Part shown: positions 1-5,920 of the stretch, piece after piece
Numbering within the stretch: the stretch's first letter is position 1
Layout: each line of letters starts with the position of its first letter
NCBI GenBank assembly: GCA_005888395.1
Contig: VAXF01000017.1
Span: 569 to 8,159 of the forward strand
Source: Actinomycetota bacterium
GTDB lineage: Bacteria > Actinomycetota > Acidimicrobiia > Acidimicrobiales > AC-25
Direction of reading: 5' to 3'
DNA: 7,591 bases
The notes under the pieces: generated by a model
Database searches by the model: none
Told to the model about the DNA's origin: nothing
The model's input: only the letters and a program-made list of their open reading frames with translations
Program-made: the position numbers and the translations under genes

Positions 1-140
1 TTCCACGACCGCTCGCGCTCGTCGACGTCGAGCGCGTCGAGGACGGCGTCGGGAACGATGCCGCGGTAGGCCTCCTGCCACGTCCGCACGTGCACCTCGG
101 CGATCGGGCGGGCGTCGGCCGGAATCGCCGGGCGGATCAA
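1..140 (-). CDS. GNAT-family N-acetyltransferase, 5' part only (46 codons)
   Basis: This is the N-terminal start of an open frame that runs off the left edge. The proposed start is TTG at 140-138, which overlaps the tsaD stop as TTGA (4 bases). Translation gives an opening of the type IRPAIPADARPIAEVHVRTW, followed by QEAYRGIVPD and LDALDVDERERSW. This is the typical first strand and helix of GNAT acetyltransferases (R-x-A-x-x-x-D, then the alpha1 segment with the W-x-x-A-Y-R-G motif). The acetyl-CoA binding loop and catalytic region lie outside the window, so the substrate cannot be predicted. No ATG or GTG sits closer to the conserved opening, and the TTG places it at residue 2, which is why I chose it. 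No strong Shine-Dalgarno precedes it, so translation is probably coupled to tsaD. It is a different protein from the RimI encoded further upstream. The family call is fairly sure; the specific function is unknown. Confidence 0.75.
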   Translation of the reverse strand, partial: MIRPAIPADARPIAEVHVRTWQEAYRGIVPDAVLDALDVDERERSW

Positions 141-1153
141 CTGAAGGGCAGTCCGAGGTTGGGATAGGCGCCGGCGTCCAGCGGCGTGGGGCCGTCGAGC
201 CGGAGACGGTGCCAGGCCGCGGCCGCGACCATGGCCGCGTTGTCGGTGCACATCGAGCGGCTCGGCACGAACCCCTGGCGGCCGTCCTCCATGCACGCGT
301 CGAGGAACCGCTCGCGCAGCACCGAGTTGGCGGCCACACCGCCGGCGAGACACACCGCCTTCACGTCGGCCTCCGCGGCGGCGCGCCGCGCCTTGGTGAC
401 GAGCACGTCGACCACGGCCTCCTGGAACGAGGCGGCCACGTCCTCGACACGGACGTCGGGATTGGCGCGGACATGGTTGATGACGGCCGTCTTCAACCCG
501 CTGAACGAGAAGTCGTGCCCCTGGTCGAGCATGGCGCGGGGGAACGCGATGGCGCGCGGGTCGCCCTCCAGCGCGACACGGTCGATGGCGGGGCCGCCCG
601 GATAGCCGAGGCCGAGGAAGCGAGCCACCTTGTCGAAGGCCTCGCCGGCGGCGTCGTCGACCGTCGAGCCGAGCACGCGGTAGCGCCCGTGGTCCTCCAT
701 GGCGACGAGCAGCGTGTGGCCACCCGACACGAGCAGCACGATCAGTGGCGGGGCGAGCGACGGCTCCTCGAGGAAGGCCGCGTAGAGATGGGCCTCGAGA
801 TGGTTCACGCCCACGAACGGCACGTCCCACACGAGCGCGAACGCCTTGGCCGCGCTGACCCCCACCAGCAGCGCACCCACGAGGCCGGGGCCGACGGTGG
901 CCGCCACCGCGTCGATGCCGGCGCCGTCGAGGCCGGCCTCGACGAGGGCCTCGGCCACGACCGGCGTGAGCAGCTCGACGTGGGCCCGGCTCGCGATCTC
1001 CGGCACCACCCCGCCGAAGCGGGCGTGGAGGTCGACCTGGCTCGACACGACGGAGGACAGCACGGCCGCGCCGTTGGCGACGACCGCAGCCGCCGTCTCG
1101 TCGCACGAGGTCTCGATTCCGAGGATGCAGCTGAGGCCGCTGTCGTCACTCAT
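137..1153 (-). CDS. tsaD: tRNA N6-adenosine threonylcarbamoyltransferase TsaD (Kae1/Qri7/YgjD family)
   Basis: TsaD is the catalytic subunit that moves the threonylcarbamoyl group from threonylcarbamoyl-AMP to A37 of ANN-decoding tRNAs (t6A), working with TsaB and TsaE in the cytoplasm. The 338-residue length is normal for the family. Visible landmarks are the ASKHA-fold opening LGIETSCDETAAAVV (residues 11-25), PEIASRAH (51-58), the metal-binding NHLEAH motif with H118 and H122, the nucleotide loop SGGHT (143-147), GGPAID, FSFSGLKTA, the second glycine-rich loop AGGVAANS, and CTDNAAM, whose D304 is the third metal ligand. All key residues are present, so it should be active. The ATG at 1153-1151 lies inside the rimI 3' end (8-base overlap) without a clear Shine-Dalgarno, which suggests coupled translation. 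Its stop overlaps the start of the following GNAT gene. Older annotations call this protein O-sialoglycoprotein endopeptidase, which is a misnomer. Confidence 0.97.
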   Translation of the reverse strand: MSDDSGLSCILGIETSCDETAAAVVANGAAVLSSVVSSQVDLHARFGGVVPEIASRAHVELLTPVVAEALVEAGLDGAGIDAVAATVGPGLVGALLVGVSAAKAFALVWDVPFVGVNHLEAHLYAAFLEEPSLAPPLIVLLVSGGHTLLVAMEDHGRYRVLGSTVDDAAGEAFDKVARFLGLGYPGGPAIDRVALEGDPRAIAFPRAMLDQGHDFSFSGLKTAVINHVRANPDVRVEDVAASFQEAVVDVLVTKARRAAAEADVKAVCLAGGVAANSVLRERFLDACMEDGRQGFVPSRSMCTDNAAMVAAAAWHRLRLDGPTPLDAGAYPNLGLPFS

Positions 1154-1706
1154 TGGCCGGTGTCTCGAACGTGGTCGTTCCCGTCACCTCCAGCTCGAGC
1201 CCGTCGAGCCGCACCGTGTAGTCGTCGGTGTCGACCTCGTCGGCCCACATCACGAGGGCGTCCTCGTTGCTCTCGACGTAGTAGTTCTTGCGCACGCCCG
1301 CCGGCCGGAAGCCGAACTTCCGGTACATCGCCTGCGCGCCGGCGTTGCTCATGCGCACTTCGAGCGTGAGGTTGGCGGCGCCGCGACGGCGCGCCTCTCT
1401 GGCGACGGCGAGAAGGAGGCGGGTGCCGATCTTGTGACGGTGCCACACCGGGTCGACGGCGATGGTCGTCACGTGGCCGTCGTCGCCGGTCATCATCAGC
1501 CCCGCGTAGCCGACCACGGACCCTTCGACGCGCGCCACGAGGTAGGAGCGCGTGCTCCTCAGCGCGAGCTCGCTCATGAACAGGCTGAGCGACCATGGTC
1601 TCGGGTAGACCTGCGACTCGATGCGCAGCACCGATCGAAGATGCCGCCGGCGCATCGGCACGAGCTGCACGTGCAGCCCGAGATCGCGTTCGGGCGCGGC
1701 GACCAT
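1146..1706 (-). CDS. rimI: Protein N-alpha-acetyltransferase RimI (GNAT)
   Basis: RimI uses acetyl-CoA to acetylate protein N-termini, classically ribosomal protein S18; some homologues have broader targets. The 186-residue product shows the GNAT fold: N-terminal VPMRRRHLRSVLRIE (16-30), YPRPWS (34-39), strand VVGYAG, TTIAVDPVWHRHKIGTRLL (acetyl-CoA motif), then TLEVRMSNAGAQAMYRKFGF. E116 and Y128 keep the 12-residue spacing of the catalytic Glu103 and Tyr115 of enteric RimI. Two oddities stand out. The first glycine of the usual R/Q-x-x-G-x-G loop is K92. The protein also exceeds the roughly 150-residue enterobacterial form, by a short N-terminal lead and a C-terminal tail of about 30 residues after MWADEVDTDDY. 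The ATG at 1706-1704 overlaps the tsaB stop as TGATG, which fixes the start; the reading frame stays open well upstream but belongs there to shadow sequence. The position between tsaB and tsaD is the usual place for rimI, and it makes RimI more likely than a generic GNAT. Confidence 0.93.
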   Translation of the reverse strand: MVAAPERDLGLHVQLVPMRRRHLRSVLRIESQVYPRPWSLSLFMSELALRSTRSYLVARVEGSVVGYAGLMMTGDDGHVTTIAVDPVWHRHKIGTRLLLAVAREARRRGAANLTLEVRMSNAGAQAMYRKFGFRPAGVRKNYYVESNEDALVMWADEVDTDDYTVRLDGLELEVTGTTTFETPANE

Positions 1707-2437
1707 CAGGCCGTGCGTCTCTGCCGGAGGCCCGCGCCCTGCCGGAGCGGGCGCAGCTCCCAGTTGACCTCGGCGTCGGCCCGGCGCAGGTAGAGCGGCG
1801 CCACCTCCCACGGCTGCACGAACTCCTCGCGCAGCGCACGCGGATGGGCGAGCTCGACGAGGGCGGCGGCCGACGGATGGGCGTTGCCGACGGTGCCGAA
1901 CTCGGTGCGGGCCACGTCCTCGAACACCGAGCGGTAACGGAGCGCGCCATCGCCGACGACGAGGCACTCCTCGCCCCTCGCCAGCAGCTCCGACGCGACG
2001 TCGCTCGGCGCCCCCAGCTGGTACTCGGACAGGCGCTGCACCCCACCGGGCACCTGCCGGTAGAACGCGTAGAACAGCTCGCCGCGACGAGCGTCGATCA
2101 CGGCGACCACCAGCCGGTTGGTGTAACGCACCGCGAAGGCGAGCAGGTCGAGGCTCGAGACGCCGATGACGGGCACCCGCAATGCCTGCGCCATCGCCTT
2201 GGCGGTGGCGACGCCGACGCGCAGTCCGGTGAAGAGGCCGGGCCCGAGGTCGACGGCGATGACGCCGACCTCGCGCAGGTCGACGCGCGCCTGGCGGCAG
2301 GTGAACTCGATCGAGGGCGTGAGGATCTCGGCGTGACGCCGGCCGCGCGCGGCATGGAACGACGCCAGCACACCTTCGTGGCCGCCGATCGCGCACCCGA
2401 CCTGGTCGGTGGCGGTCTCGATCCCGAGGATCAGCAC
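1706..2437 (-). CDS. tsaB: tRNA t6A biosynthesis protein TsaB (YeaZ)
   Basis: TsaB is the ASKHA-fold partner that binds TsaD and, with TsaE, forms the bacterial threonylcarbamoyl-transfer complex. It is a scaffold without its own catalytic metal site. The 243-residue product opens with LILGIETATDQ (residues 2-12), then RGRRHAE (31-37), VDLGPGLFTGLRVG (62-75) and the DARRGE motif (115-120) followed by LFYAFYR. These are hallmark TsaB segments, and the HxxxH metal motif of TsaD is absent as expected. I start it at GTG 2437-2435, so that the conserved LILGIE begins at residue 2. A GGTGG (2448-2444) lies six bases upstream as a plausible Shine-Dalgarno. The frame is open further upstream but overlaps tsaE and lacks homology there. 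It begins one base after the tsaE stop, and its own stop overlaps the rimI start, so it is part of a tightly coupled tsaE-tsaB-rimI-tsaD module. The C-terminal half (VAPLYLRRADAEVNW) is also typical. Confidence 0.95.
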   Translation of the reverse strand: MLILGIETATDQVGCAIGGHEGVLASFHAARGRRHAEILTPSIEFTCRQARVDLREVGVIAVDLGPGLFTGLRVGVATAKAMAQALRVPVIGVSSLDLLAFAVRYTNRLVVAVIDARRGELFYAFYRQVPGGVQRLSEYQLGAPSDVASELLARGEECLVVGDGALRYRSVFEDVARTEFGTVGNAHPSAAALVELAHPRALREEFVQPWEVAPLYLRRADAEVNWELRPLRQGAGLRQRRTA

Positions 2438-2438
2438 C

Positions 2439-2921
2439 TCACGCCACCGCCCACCGGTCGACGGCGCTGCGCACGGCCTGCGACCGGGCCGACCATCGCC
2501 CGCCCACCGGGCGCAGCCGCAGCTCGCGCTCCTCGTCGCTCGCGCCGGGCTCGAGCCGGACCTCGAGGAAGTCGACGGGCAACACCGCCTCCACCAGGTC
2601 GCCCCACTCGACGAGCACCACGCCGGGCCCGTCGAGGAGCTCGGCCAGTCCCAGGTCGACGACCTCCTGGAGGTGGTCGAGCCGGTAGACGTCGACGTGC
2701 ACCAGCGGGAGGCGGCCCTGGTAGGCGCGGACGAGCTGGAAGGTCGGGCTGGTGACGGGCTCGTGCACGTCGAGGCCGTGCGCGAACCCCTGGGCGAACG
2801 CGGTCTTGCCCGCGCCGAGGTCGCCCGCCAGCACGAGGATGTCGCCCGGGCGGGCCAGCTCGGCGAGCTCGGCCGCGAGGGCACGCGTGTCGTCGACCGA
2901 CTTCGTACGGGCGAGGATCAC
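2439..2921 (-). CDS. tsaE: tRNA t6A biosynthesis ATPase TsaE (YjeE)
   Basis: TsaE is the small P-loop ATPase that binds the TsaB-TsaD dimer and resets it between catalytic cycles of t6A synthesis. The 160-residue length fits the family. The Walker A motif GDLGAGKT lies at residues 33-40, with K39 and T40 for nucleotide and Mg2+. The family signature VTSPTFQLV follows at 56-64, then the Walker B-like HVDVYRLD at 75-82 with D77, and VEWGD at 104-108 with E105 and W106. No expected residue is missing. The start is GTG 2921-2919, overlapping the udg stop as GTGA. It places the typical S-x-x-D-T-R-A-L-A helix (8-16) about seven residues in, as in other TsaE proteins. The longer open frame upstream lies inside udg on another frame and is not supported. 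The next gene, tsaB, follows after one base. Confidence 0.95.
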   Translation of the reverse strand: MILARTKSVDDTRALAAELAELARPGDILVLAGDLGAGKTAFAQGFAHGLDVHEPVTSPTFQLVRAYQGRLPLVHVDVYRLDHLQEVVDLGLAELLDGPGVVLVEWGDLVEAVLPVDFLEVRLEPGASDEERELRLRPVGGRWSARSQAVRSAVDRWAVA

Positions 2922-3472
2922 GAGCCCAGCGCCTTCTTGGCCCGCACGAGGTCGGCCCGCATCTGCGCCATCGGCTCGGCGCCCCCGCGCAGGACCGCAG
3001 CCGGATGGAACGTGGGCACGAGCACCCCGCGCCGGAACGGGTACGTGTGGCCCCGCAGCCGGGTGATGCCCTCGCTCGACTCGAGCAGCGCCTGGGTGGC
3101 GAACCGGCCCAGGCTCACGACGACCTTCGGGTCGATCAGGTCGAGCTTGGCGTCGAGGTACGGCCGGCATGCGGCCAGCTCCTCGGGCAGCGGGTCGCGG
3201 TTGTTCGGGGGCCGGCACAGGACAGTGTTGGCGATGTAGCACTGCTCGCGTGTGAGGCCCATCTCCTCGAGGATGAGGCGGTCGAGGAGCTTGCCGGACT
3301 TGCCGACGAACGGAAGGCCCTGCGCGTCCTCCTCCGCGCCCGGGCCCTCACCGACGAACATCAGGTCGGCCTCCGGGTTGCCCATGCCGAACACGACGGT
3401 GGTGCGTCCGCCGGCAAGGGCGCAGCGGGTGCAGGACATCGCCTCTCGCTCGACTTCGACGAGTGTCGGCAC
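2918..3472 (-). CDS. Uracil-DNA glycosylase, family 4-type with [4Fe-4S] cluster
   Basis: This enzyme removes uracil from DNA (from cytosine deamination or dUTP incorporation) to begin base-excision repair. The 184-residue product matches the iron-sulfur UDG group (Thermus UdgA type). C14 and C17 (SCTRC) with C86 (VLCRPP) and C102 (AACRPY) are the four cluster ligands. The active-site segment is VGEGPGAEED (40-49), followed by GLPFVGKSGKLLD (52-64), ANTVLCRPPNNRDP (81-94) and the C-terminal HPA (156-158) that closes over the base. I place the start at GTG 3472-3470, which gives an N-terminus like other family members and keeps the first two cysteines; a later in-frame ATG at residue 12 is possible. 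No Shine-Dalgarno is obvious, and the 23 bases before it (3473-3495) form the largest gap in the window. The stop overlaps tsaE. Closely related phage-polymerase-associated UDG paralogues exist, so the UDG label is firm and the exact subfamily a little less so. Confidence 0.92.
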   Translation of the reverse strand: MPTLVEVEREAMSCTRCALAGGRTTVVFGMGNPEADLMFVGEGPGAEEDAQGLPFVGKSGKLLDRLILEEMGLTREQCYIANTVLCRPPNNRDPLPEELAACRPYLDAKLDLIDPKVVVSLGRFATQALLESSEGITRLRGHTYPFRRGVLVPTFHPAAVLRGGAEPMAQMRADLVRAKKALGS

Positions 3473-3495
3473 AGAGGAATGGTACTGCCGAAGGG

Positions 3496-4341
3496 TCAGG
3501 CGACGGCCGGGCGAACGGCGCGCACGGCCGCCTCCACCACCCGCGACGCGAGCACGCGAACCCGCTCGACAGGGGCGTCGACGCCGCCGACCGACGCGGC
3601 CACCACGGCGTCGCCGTCGGCGGCGCCGTGCGCGGGCTGCAGCGCCCGCGCCATGCCGTCCTGCGCCGACTGGGCGACGAGCAGGCAGCCGACCTTGTCG
3701 AGCACGGCGTTGGTGGCGACCACGCCGATCGTCGTGCTCTGCCCGAACGGCGCCCACTCGGGAAGCGCCTCGGGGTCGGCGTCCTCGGCATGTTCGCCCC
3801 ACGCGTTGACGGCCAGCAGCGCGCCCACGACGAGCGCGCCGTCACGAGCCGACGCGGAGCCGATGCCGCCGGGTCGCACGCGCTGCGGCCCGCGCCAGCC
3901 GCCGATGGTCGCCCCCGCACCCGCGCCCACCGCACCCGTCTCGAGCGGGCCCGCGGTCGCCGCCGCGCACGCCGCGTAGCCCTCGTCGGGGCCCGGCCGC
4001 ACCGACGCATCGCCGACGGCGAGGTCGTAGACCACGGCGCCGACCACGATCGGGACGACACCGGCCGGGGTCGGGAAGCCCATGCCCCGTTCCTCGCAGA
4101 AGCGCATGACGCCGTCGCACGCCGCCAACCCGAACGCCGACCCACCGCTGAGCACGACCGCGTCGACGCGCGCCACGAGCCGCTCCGGCGCGAGCAACGC
4201 CCACTCGCGCGTTCCCGGCGCGCCGCCTCGCACCTCACCCGAGGCCACGGTCCCCGCCGGGAACAGGACGACCGTGCATCCCGTGCGGGCGGCGGCGTCG
4301 GTCCAGTGCCCCACCCGCACCCCGGGCACGTCGGTGATCAC
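3496..4341 (-). CDS. P1 family (S58) aminopeptidase, DmpA/L-aminopeptidase D-esterase-like
   Basis: Members of this Ntn-hydrolase-like family cleave themselves into two chains to expose an N-terminal Ser or Thr nucleophile, then hydrolyse amide bonds of small peptides, beta-peptides, D-alanyl amides or nylon oligomers, depending on the member. The 281-residue product has the family opening TDVPGVRVGHWTD (3-15), VLSGGSAFGL (63-72), GVVPIVVGAVVYD (94-106), VGAGAGATIGG (138-148), GGIGSAS (158-164), VNAWG (178-182) and STTIGVVATNA (202-212). By alignment from memory with NylC-type proteins, T203 is the likely nucleophile, leaving a C-terminal chain of 79 residues. The residue before it is Ser, where NylC has Asn. 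The protein is shorter than DmpA itself (about 375 residues). The GTG start at 4341-4339 overlaps the alr stop as GTGA and has no clear Shine-Dalgarno, so it is probably coupled to alr. No signal peptide is visible, so it should be cytoplasmic. The family is certain; the substrate is not. Confidence 0.92.
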   Translation of the reverse strand: MITDVPGVRVGHWTDAAARTGCTVVLFPAGTVASGEVRGGAPGTREWALLAPERLVARVDAVVLSGGSAFGLAACDGVMRFCEERGMGFPTPAGVVPIVVGAVVYDLAVGDASVRPGPDEGYAACAAATAGPLETGAVGAGAGATIGGWRGPQRVRPGGIGSASARDGALVVGALLAVNAWGEHAEDADPEALPEWAPFGQSTTIGVVATNAVLDKVGCLLVAQSAQDGMARALQPAHGAADGDAVVAASVGGVDAPVERVRVLASRVVEAAVRAVRPAVA

Positions 4342-5447
4342 GTGTAGACGCGGGGAACGCGAGGGCCGATGCCGCAGACGACTTCGTAGGCGATGGTGTC
4401 GAGCCTCCGGGCCCAGTCCCACGCCGTGATCTCCTCGTCGCCCTGCCGCCCGAGCAGCGCGACCTCGTCGCCCGTCGCCACGTCGTCGTCCCCGCAGTCG
4501 ACGAGGATCTGGTCCATGGTGACCGTGCCGGCGATGGGCCGGCGGCGGCCACCGATGAGAACCTCGCCGCCGATGTGGCCCAGCCGGCGCGTCAGCCCGT
4601 CGGCGTAGCCGATCGGCACCGTGGCGATCGTCGTCTCGCGCGAGGGCGCGTACCGGAGGCCGTACGAGACGCCCTCGCCGGCGCCCACCCGCTTCACCAG
4701 CGACACCTTTGCCTCGAGCGACATCGCCGGGCGCAGGTCGGCACAGCCCTCGAGCTCGAGGCTCGGGGCGAGCCCGTAGAGCGCGATGCCGCAACGGACG
4801 AGATGGTGGCGCGCCGGCGGCCACGTCAGTGCGCCGGCCGAGTTGCACGCGTGCAGCACGGGTGGGTGCACGCCGGCCGCGGCCAGCTCGTCGACGACGG
4901 CGCGAAAGCGCGTCAGCTGCTCGGCCGTGAACTGGTTGCCCGGCTCGTCGGCAACCGCGAGATGGGTCCAGAACCCCTCGAGGAGCAGTTCGGGGCGCTC
5001 GGCCGCCGCCCGCGCCAGCTTCACCGCGTCGCCGGCGCCGGCCCCGACGCGGTGCATCCCCGTGTCGACCTTGACGTGGATCGGGAGTGGGGCGTCGGCG
5101 CGCGCCGCGGCCGCGGCGGCCTCGAGCGCCGCCGCGGTGTAGATGGTCGGCCGCAGGCCGAGGGCGACGACAGCCGCCATCCCGTCGAGGGGCGGCTCCG
5201 AAAGGAGCAGGACCGGGGCGTCGACTCCGGCCGCCCGCAGTTCCTCGGCCTCCTCGACCAGCGCGACGCCGAGCCAGGTGGCGCCACCCTCGATGGCCGC
5301 CTTTGCCACCGGCACGGCGCCGTGCCCGTAGCCGTCGGCCTTCACCACCGCGCACAACGCCGCCGGCTTCACGAGGCGGGCCAGCACGGATGCGTTGTGC
5401 CGGATAGCACCGAGATCGACCTCGGCCCACACCGGGCGAAGTTGCAC
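4338..5447 (-). CDS. alr: Alanine racemase
   Basis: Alanine racemase interconverts L- and D-alanine using PLP and supplies D-Ala for peptidoglycan. The 369-residue protein has an N-terminal TIM barrel and a C-terminal beta domain. The PLP lysine is K36 in AVVKADGYGHG (33-43). Other landmarks are VKVDTGMHRVG (125-135, with R133 near the substrate carboxylate), HACNSAG (199-205), RCGIALYG (218-225, with R218 facing the pyridine nitrogen), and the catalytic tyrosine Y262 in GVSYGLRYAP. PIGYADGLTRRL (278-289) and the TVTMDQ loop follow. All essential residues are present, and the length is normal. The GTG start at 5447-5445 is supported by a strong GAGGAG five bases upstream (5453-5458), and it puts the conserved W-A-E-V-D-L at residues 7-12. 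The gene begins two bases after the CBS-protein stop, and its stop overlaps the DmpA-like peptidase. Confidence 0.97.
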   Translation of the reverse strand: MQLRPVWAEVDLGAIRHNASVLARLVKPAALCAVVKADGYGHGAVPVAKAAIEGGATWLGVALVEEAEELRAAGVDAPVLLLSEPPLDGMAAVVALGLRPTIYTAAALEAAAAAARADAPLPIHVKVDTGMHRVGAGAGDAVKLARAAAERPELLLEGFWTHLAVADEPGNQFTAEQLTRFRAVVDELAAAGVHPPVLHACNSAGALTWPPARHHLVRCGIALYGLAPSLELEGCADLRPAMSLEAKVSLVKRVGAGEGVSYGLRYAPSRETTIATVPIGYADGLTRRLGHIGGEVLIGGRRRPIAGTVTMDQILVDCGDDDVATGDEVALLGRQGDEEITAWDWARRLDTIAYEVVCGIGPRVPRVYT

Positions 5448-5449
5448 GA

Positions 5450-5920
5450 TTACTCCTCGGGCAGCGTCACGAGGGCACGGACGAGGTCGCCGCGCGCCAC
5501 GATCCCCACCAGCCGACCGTCGCGCACGACGGGAAGGCGCGAGAGCCCGCGGTCGTGCATCAGCGTGGCCACCCGCTCGAGCGTGTCGTCCTCGCCGCAC
5601 GACGGCGGATCGGCATCCATCACGTCGGCAACGGTCGCGCCGACGGCCTTGCGCACCTCGTGCTCGAAGCGGTGCAACGACGACGGCAGCTCGAGGTAGG
5701 CGCCCAGCAGGGAGATGACGGTCGGAAAGTGGATGCGCGCCTCCTGCAGGATCAGATCGTCGTCCTCGAGGAGGCCGACCACGCGGCCGCCGTCGTCGAC
5801 GACAGGAGCGCCACCGAGGCGGCGCTCGGCCAGCGCGCGGGCCGCGGACTCGACGCTGTCGGACGGCTTGAACGTGAGCACGTCGGTCGTCATCACGTCG
5901 CGGACCGGTGTGGTGCGCAT
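5450..5920 (-). CDS. Two-CBS-domain protein (orphan regulator-like)
   Basis: This 156-residue soluble protein consists almost entirely of a CBS pair (Bateman module). CBS1 spans about residues 6-57 (VRDVMTTDVLTFKPSDSV through GRVVGLLEDDDLI) and CBS2 about 97-150 (VADVMDADPP through GRLVGIVARGDLVRAL). An insert at about 60-95 (TVISLLGAYLELPSS, then FEHEVRKAVG) separates them and is typical of small stand-alone CBS proteins. CBS pairs generally bind adenine nucleotides or related ligands and act as sensors, but no effector domain is fused here, so the partner is unknown. The ATG at 5920-5918 overlaps the nnr stop as TGATG and is preceded by GAGG seven bases upstream. The stop (TAA, unlike the TGA stops of its neighbours) lies two bases before alr. 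I see no catalytic domain. Any role in alanine racemase or NAD(P)HX repair control would be inference from position only. Confidence 0.9.
   Translation of the reverse strand: MRTTPVRDVMTTDVLTFKPSDSVESAARALAERRLGGAPVVDDGGRVVGLLEDDDLILQEARIHFPTVISLLGAYLELPSSLHRFEHEVRKAVGATVADVMDADPPSCGEDDTLERVATLMHDRGLSRLPVVRDGRLVGIVARGDLVRALVTLPEE
5453..5458 (-). promoter_or_regulatory. Ribosome binding site of alr
   Basis: On the minus strand GAGGAG lies five bases before the alr GTG at 5447. It sits inside the last codons of the CBS-protein gene. It is the clearest Shine-Dalgarno in the window, and it decides the GTG start over other codons nearby, for example a non-start GTA-ATC just upstream. Confidence 0.75.

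Noticed and set aside
209..1369. Plus-strand open frame of 386 codons opposite tsaD and rimI
   Set aside because: It is antisense to two certain genes and has no recognisable domain; GC-rich DNA has few stop codons in such frames.
1146..2396. RimI as a 416-residue protein with a long N-terminal extension
   Set aside because: The extra part lies over tsaB in another frame and is Arg-rich shadow sequence. The TGATG junction and the RimI homology place the start at 1706.
1595..2755. Plus-strand open frame of 386 codons opposite tsaB and tsaE
   Set aside because: Composition (runs of Arg, Ala, Pro and Gly near the end) and antisense position mark it as a shadow.
3463..4347. Plus-strand open frame opposite the P1 peptidase
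   Set aside because: No family motif; it mirrors the reverse frame of a confidently identified gene.
3496..5430. P1 peptidase as a 644-residue fusion
   Set aside because: The upstream part is the out-of-frame shadow of alr. Homology starts at TDVPGVRVGH, right after the GTG at 4341.
4575..5699. Plus-strand open frame opposite alr and the CBS gene
   Set aside because: No conserved motif, and it crosses two well-supported genes on the other strand.
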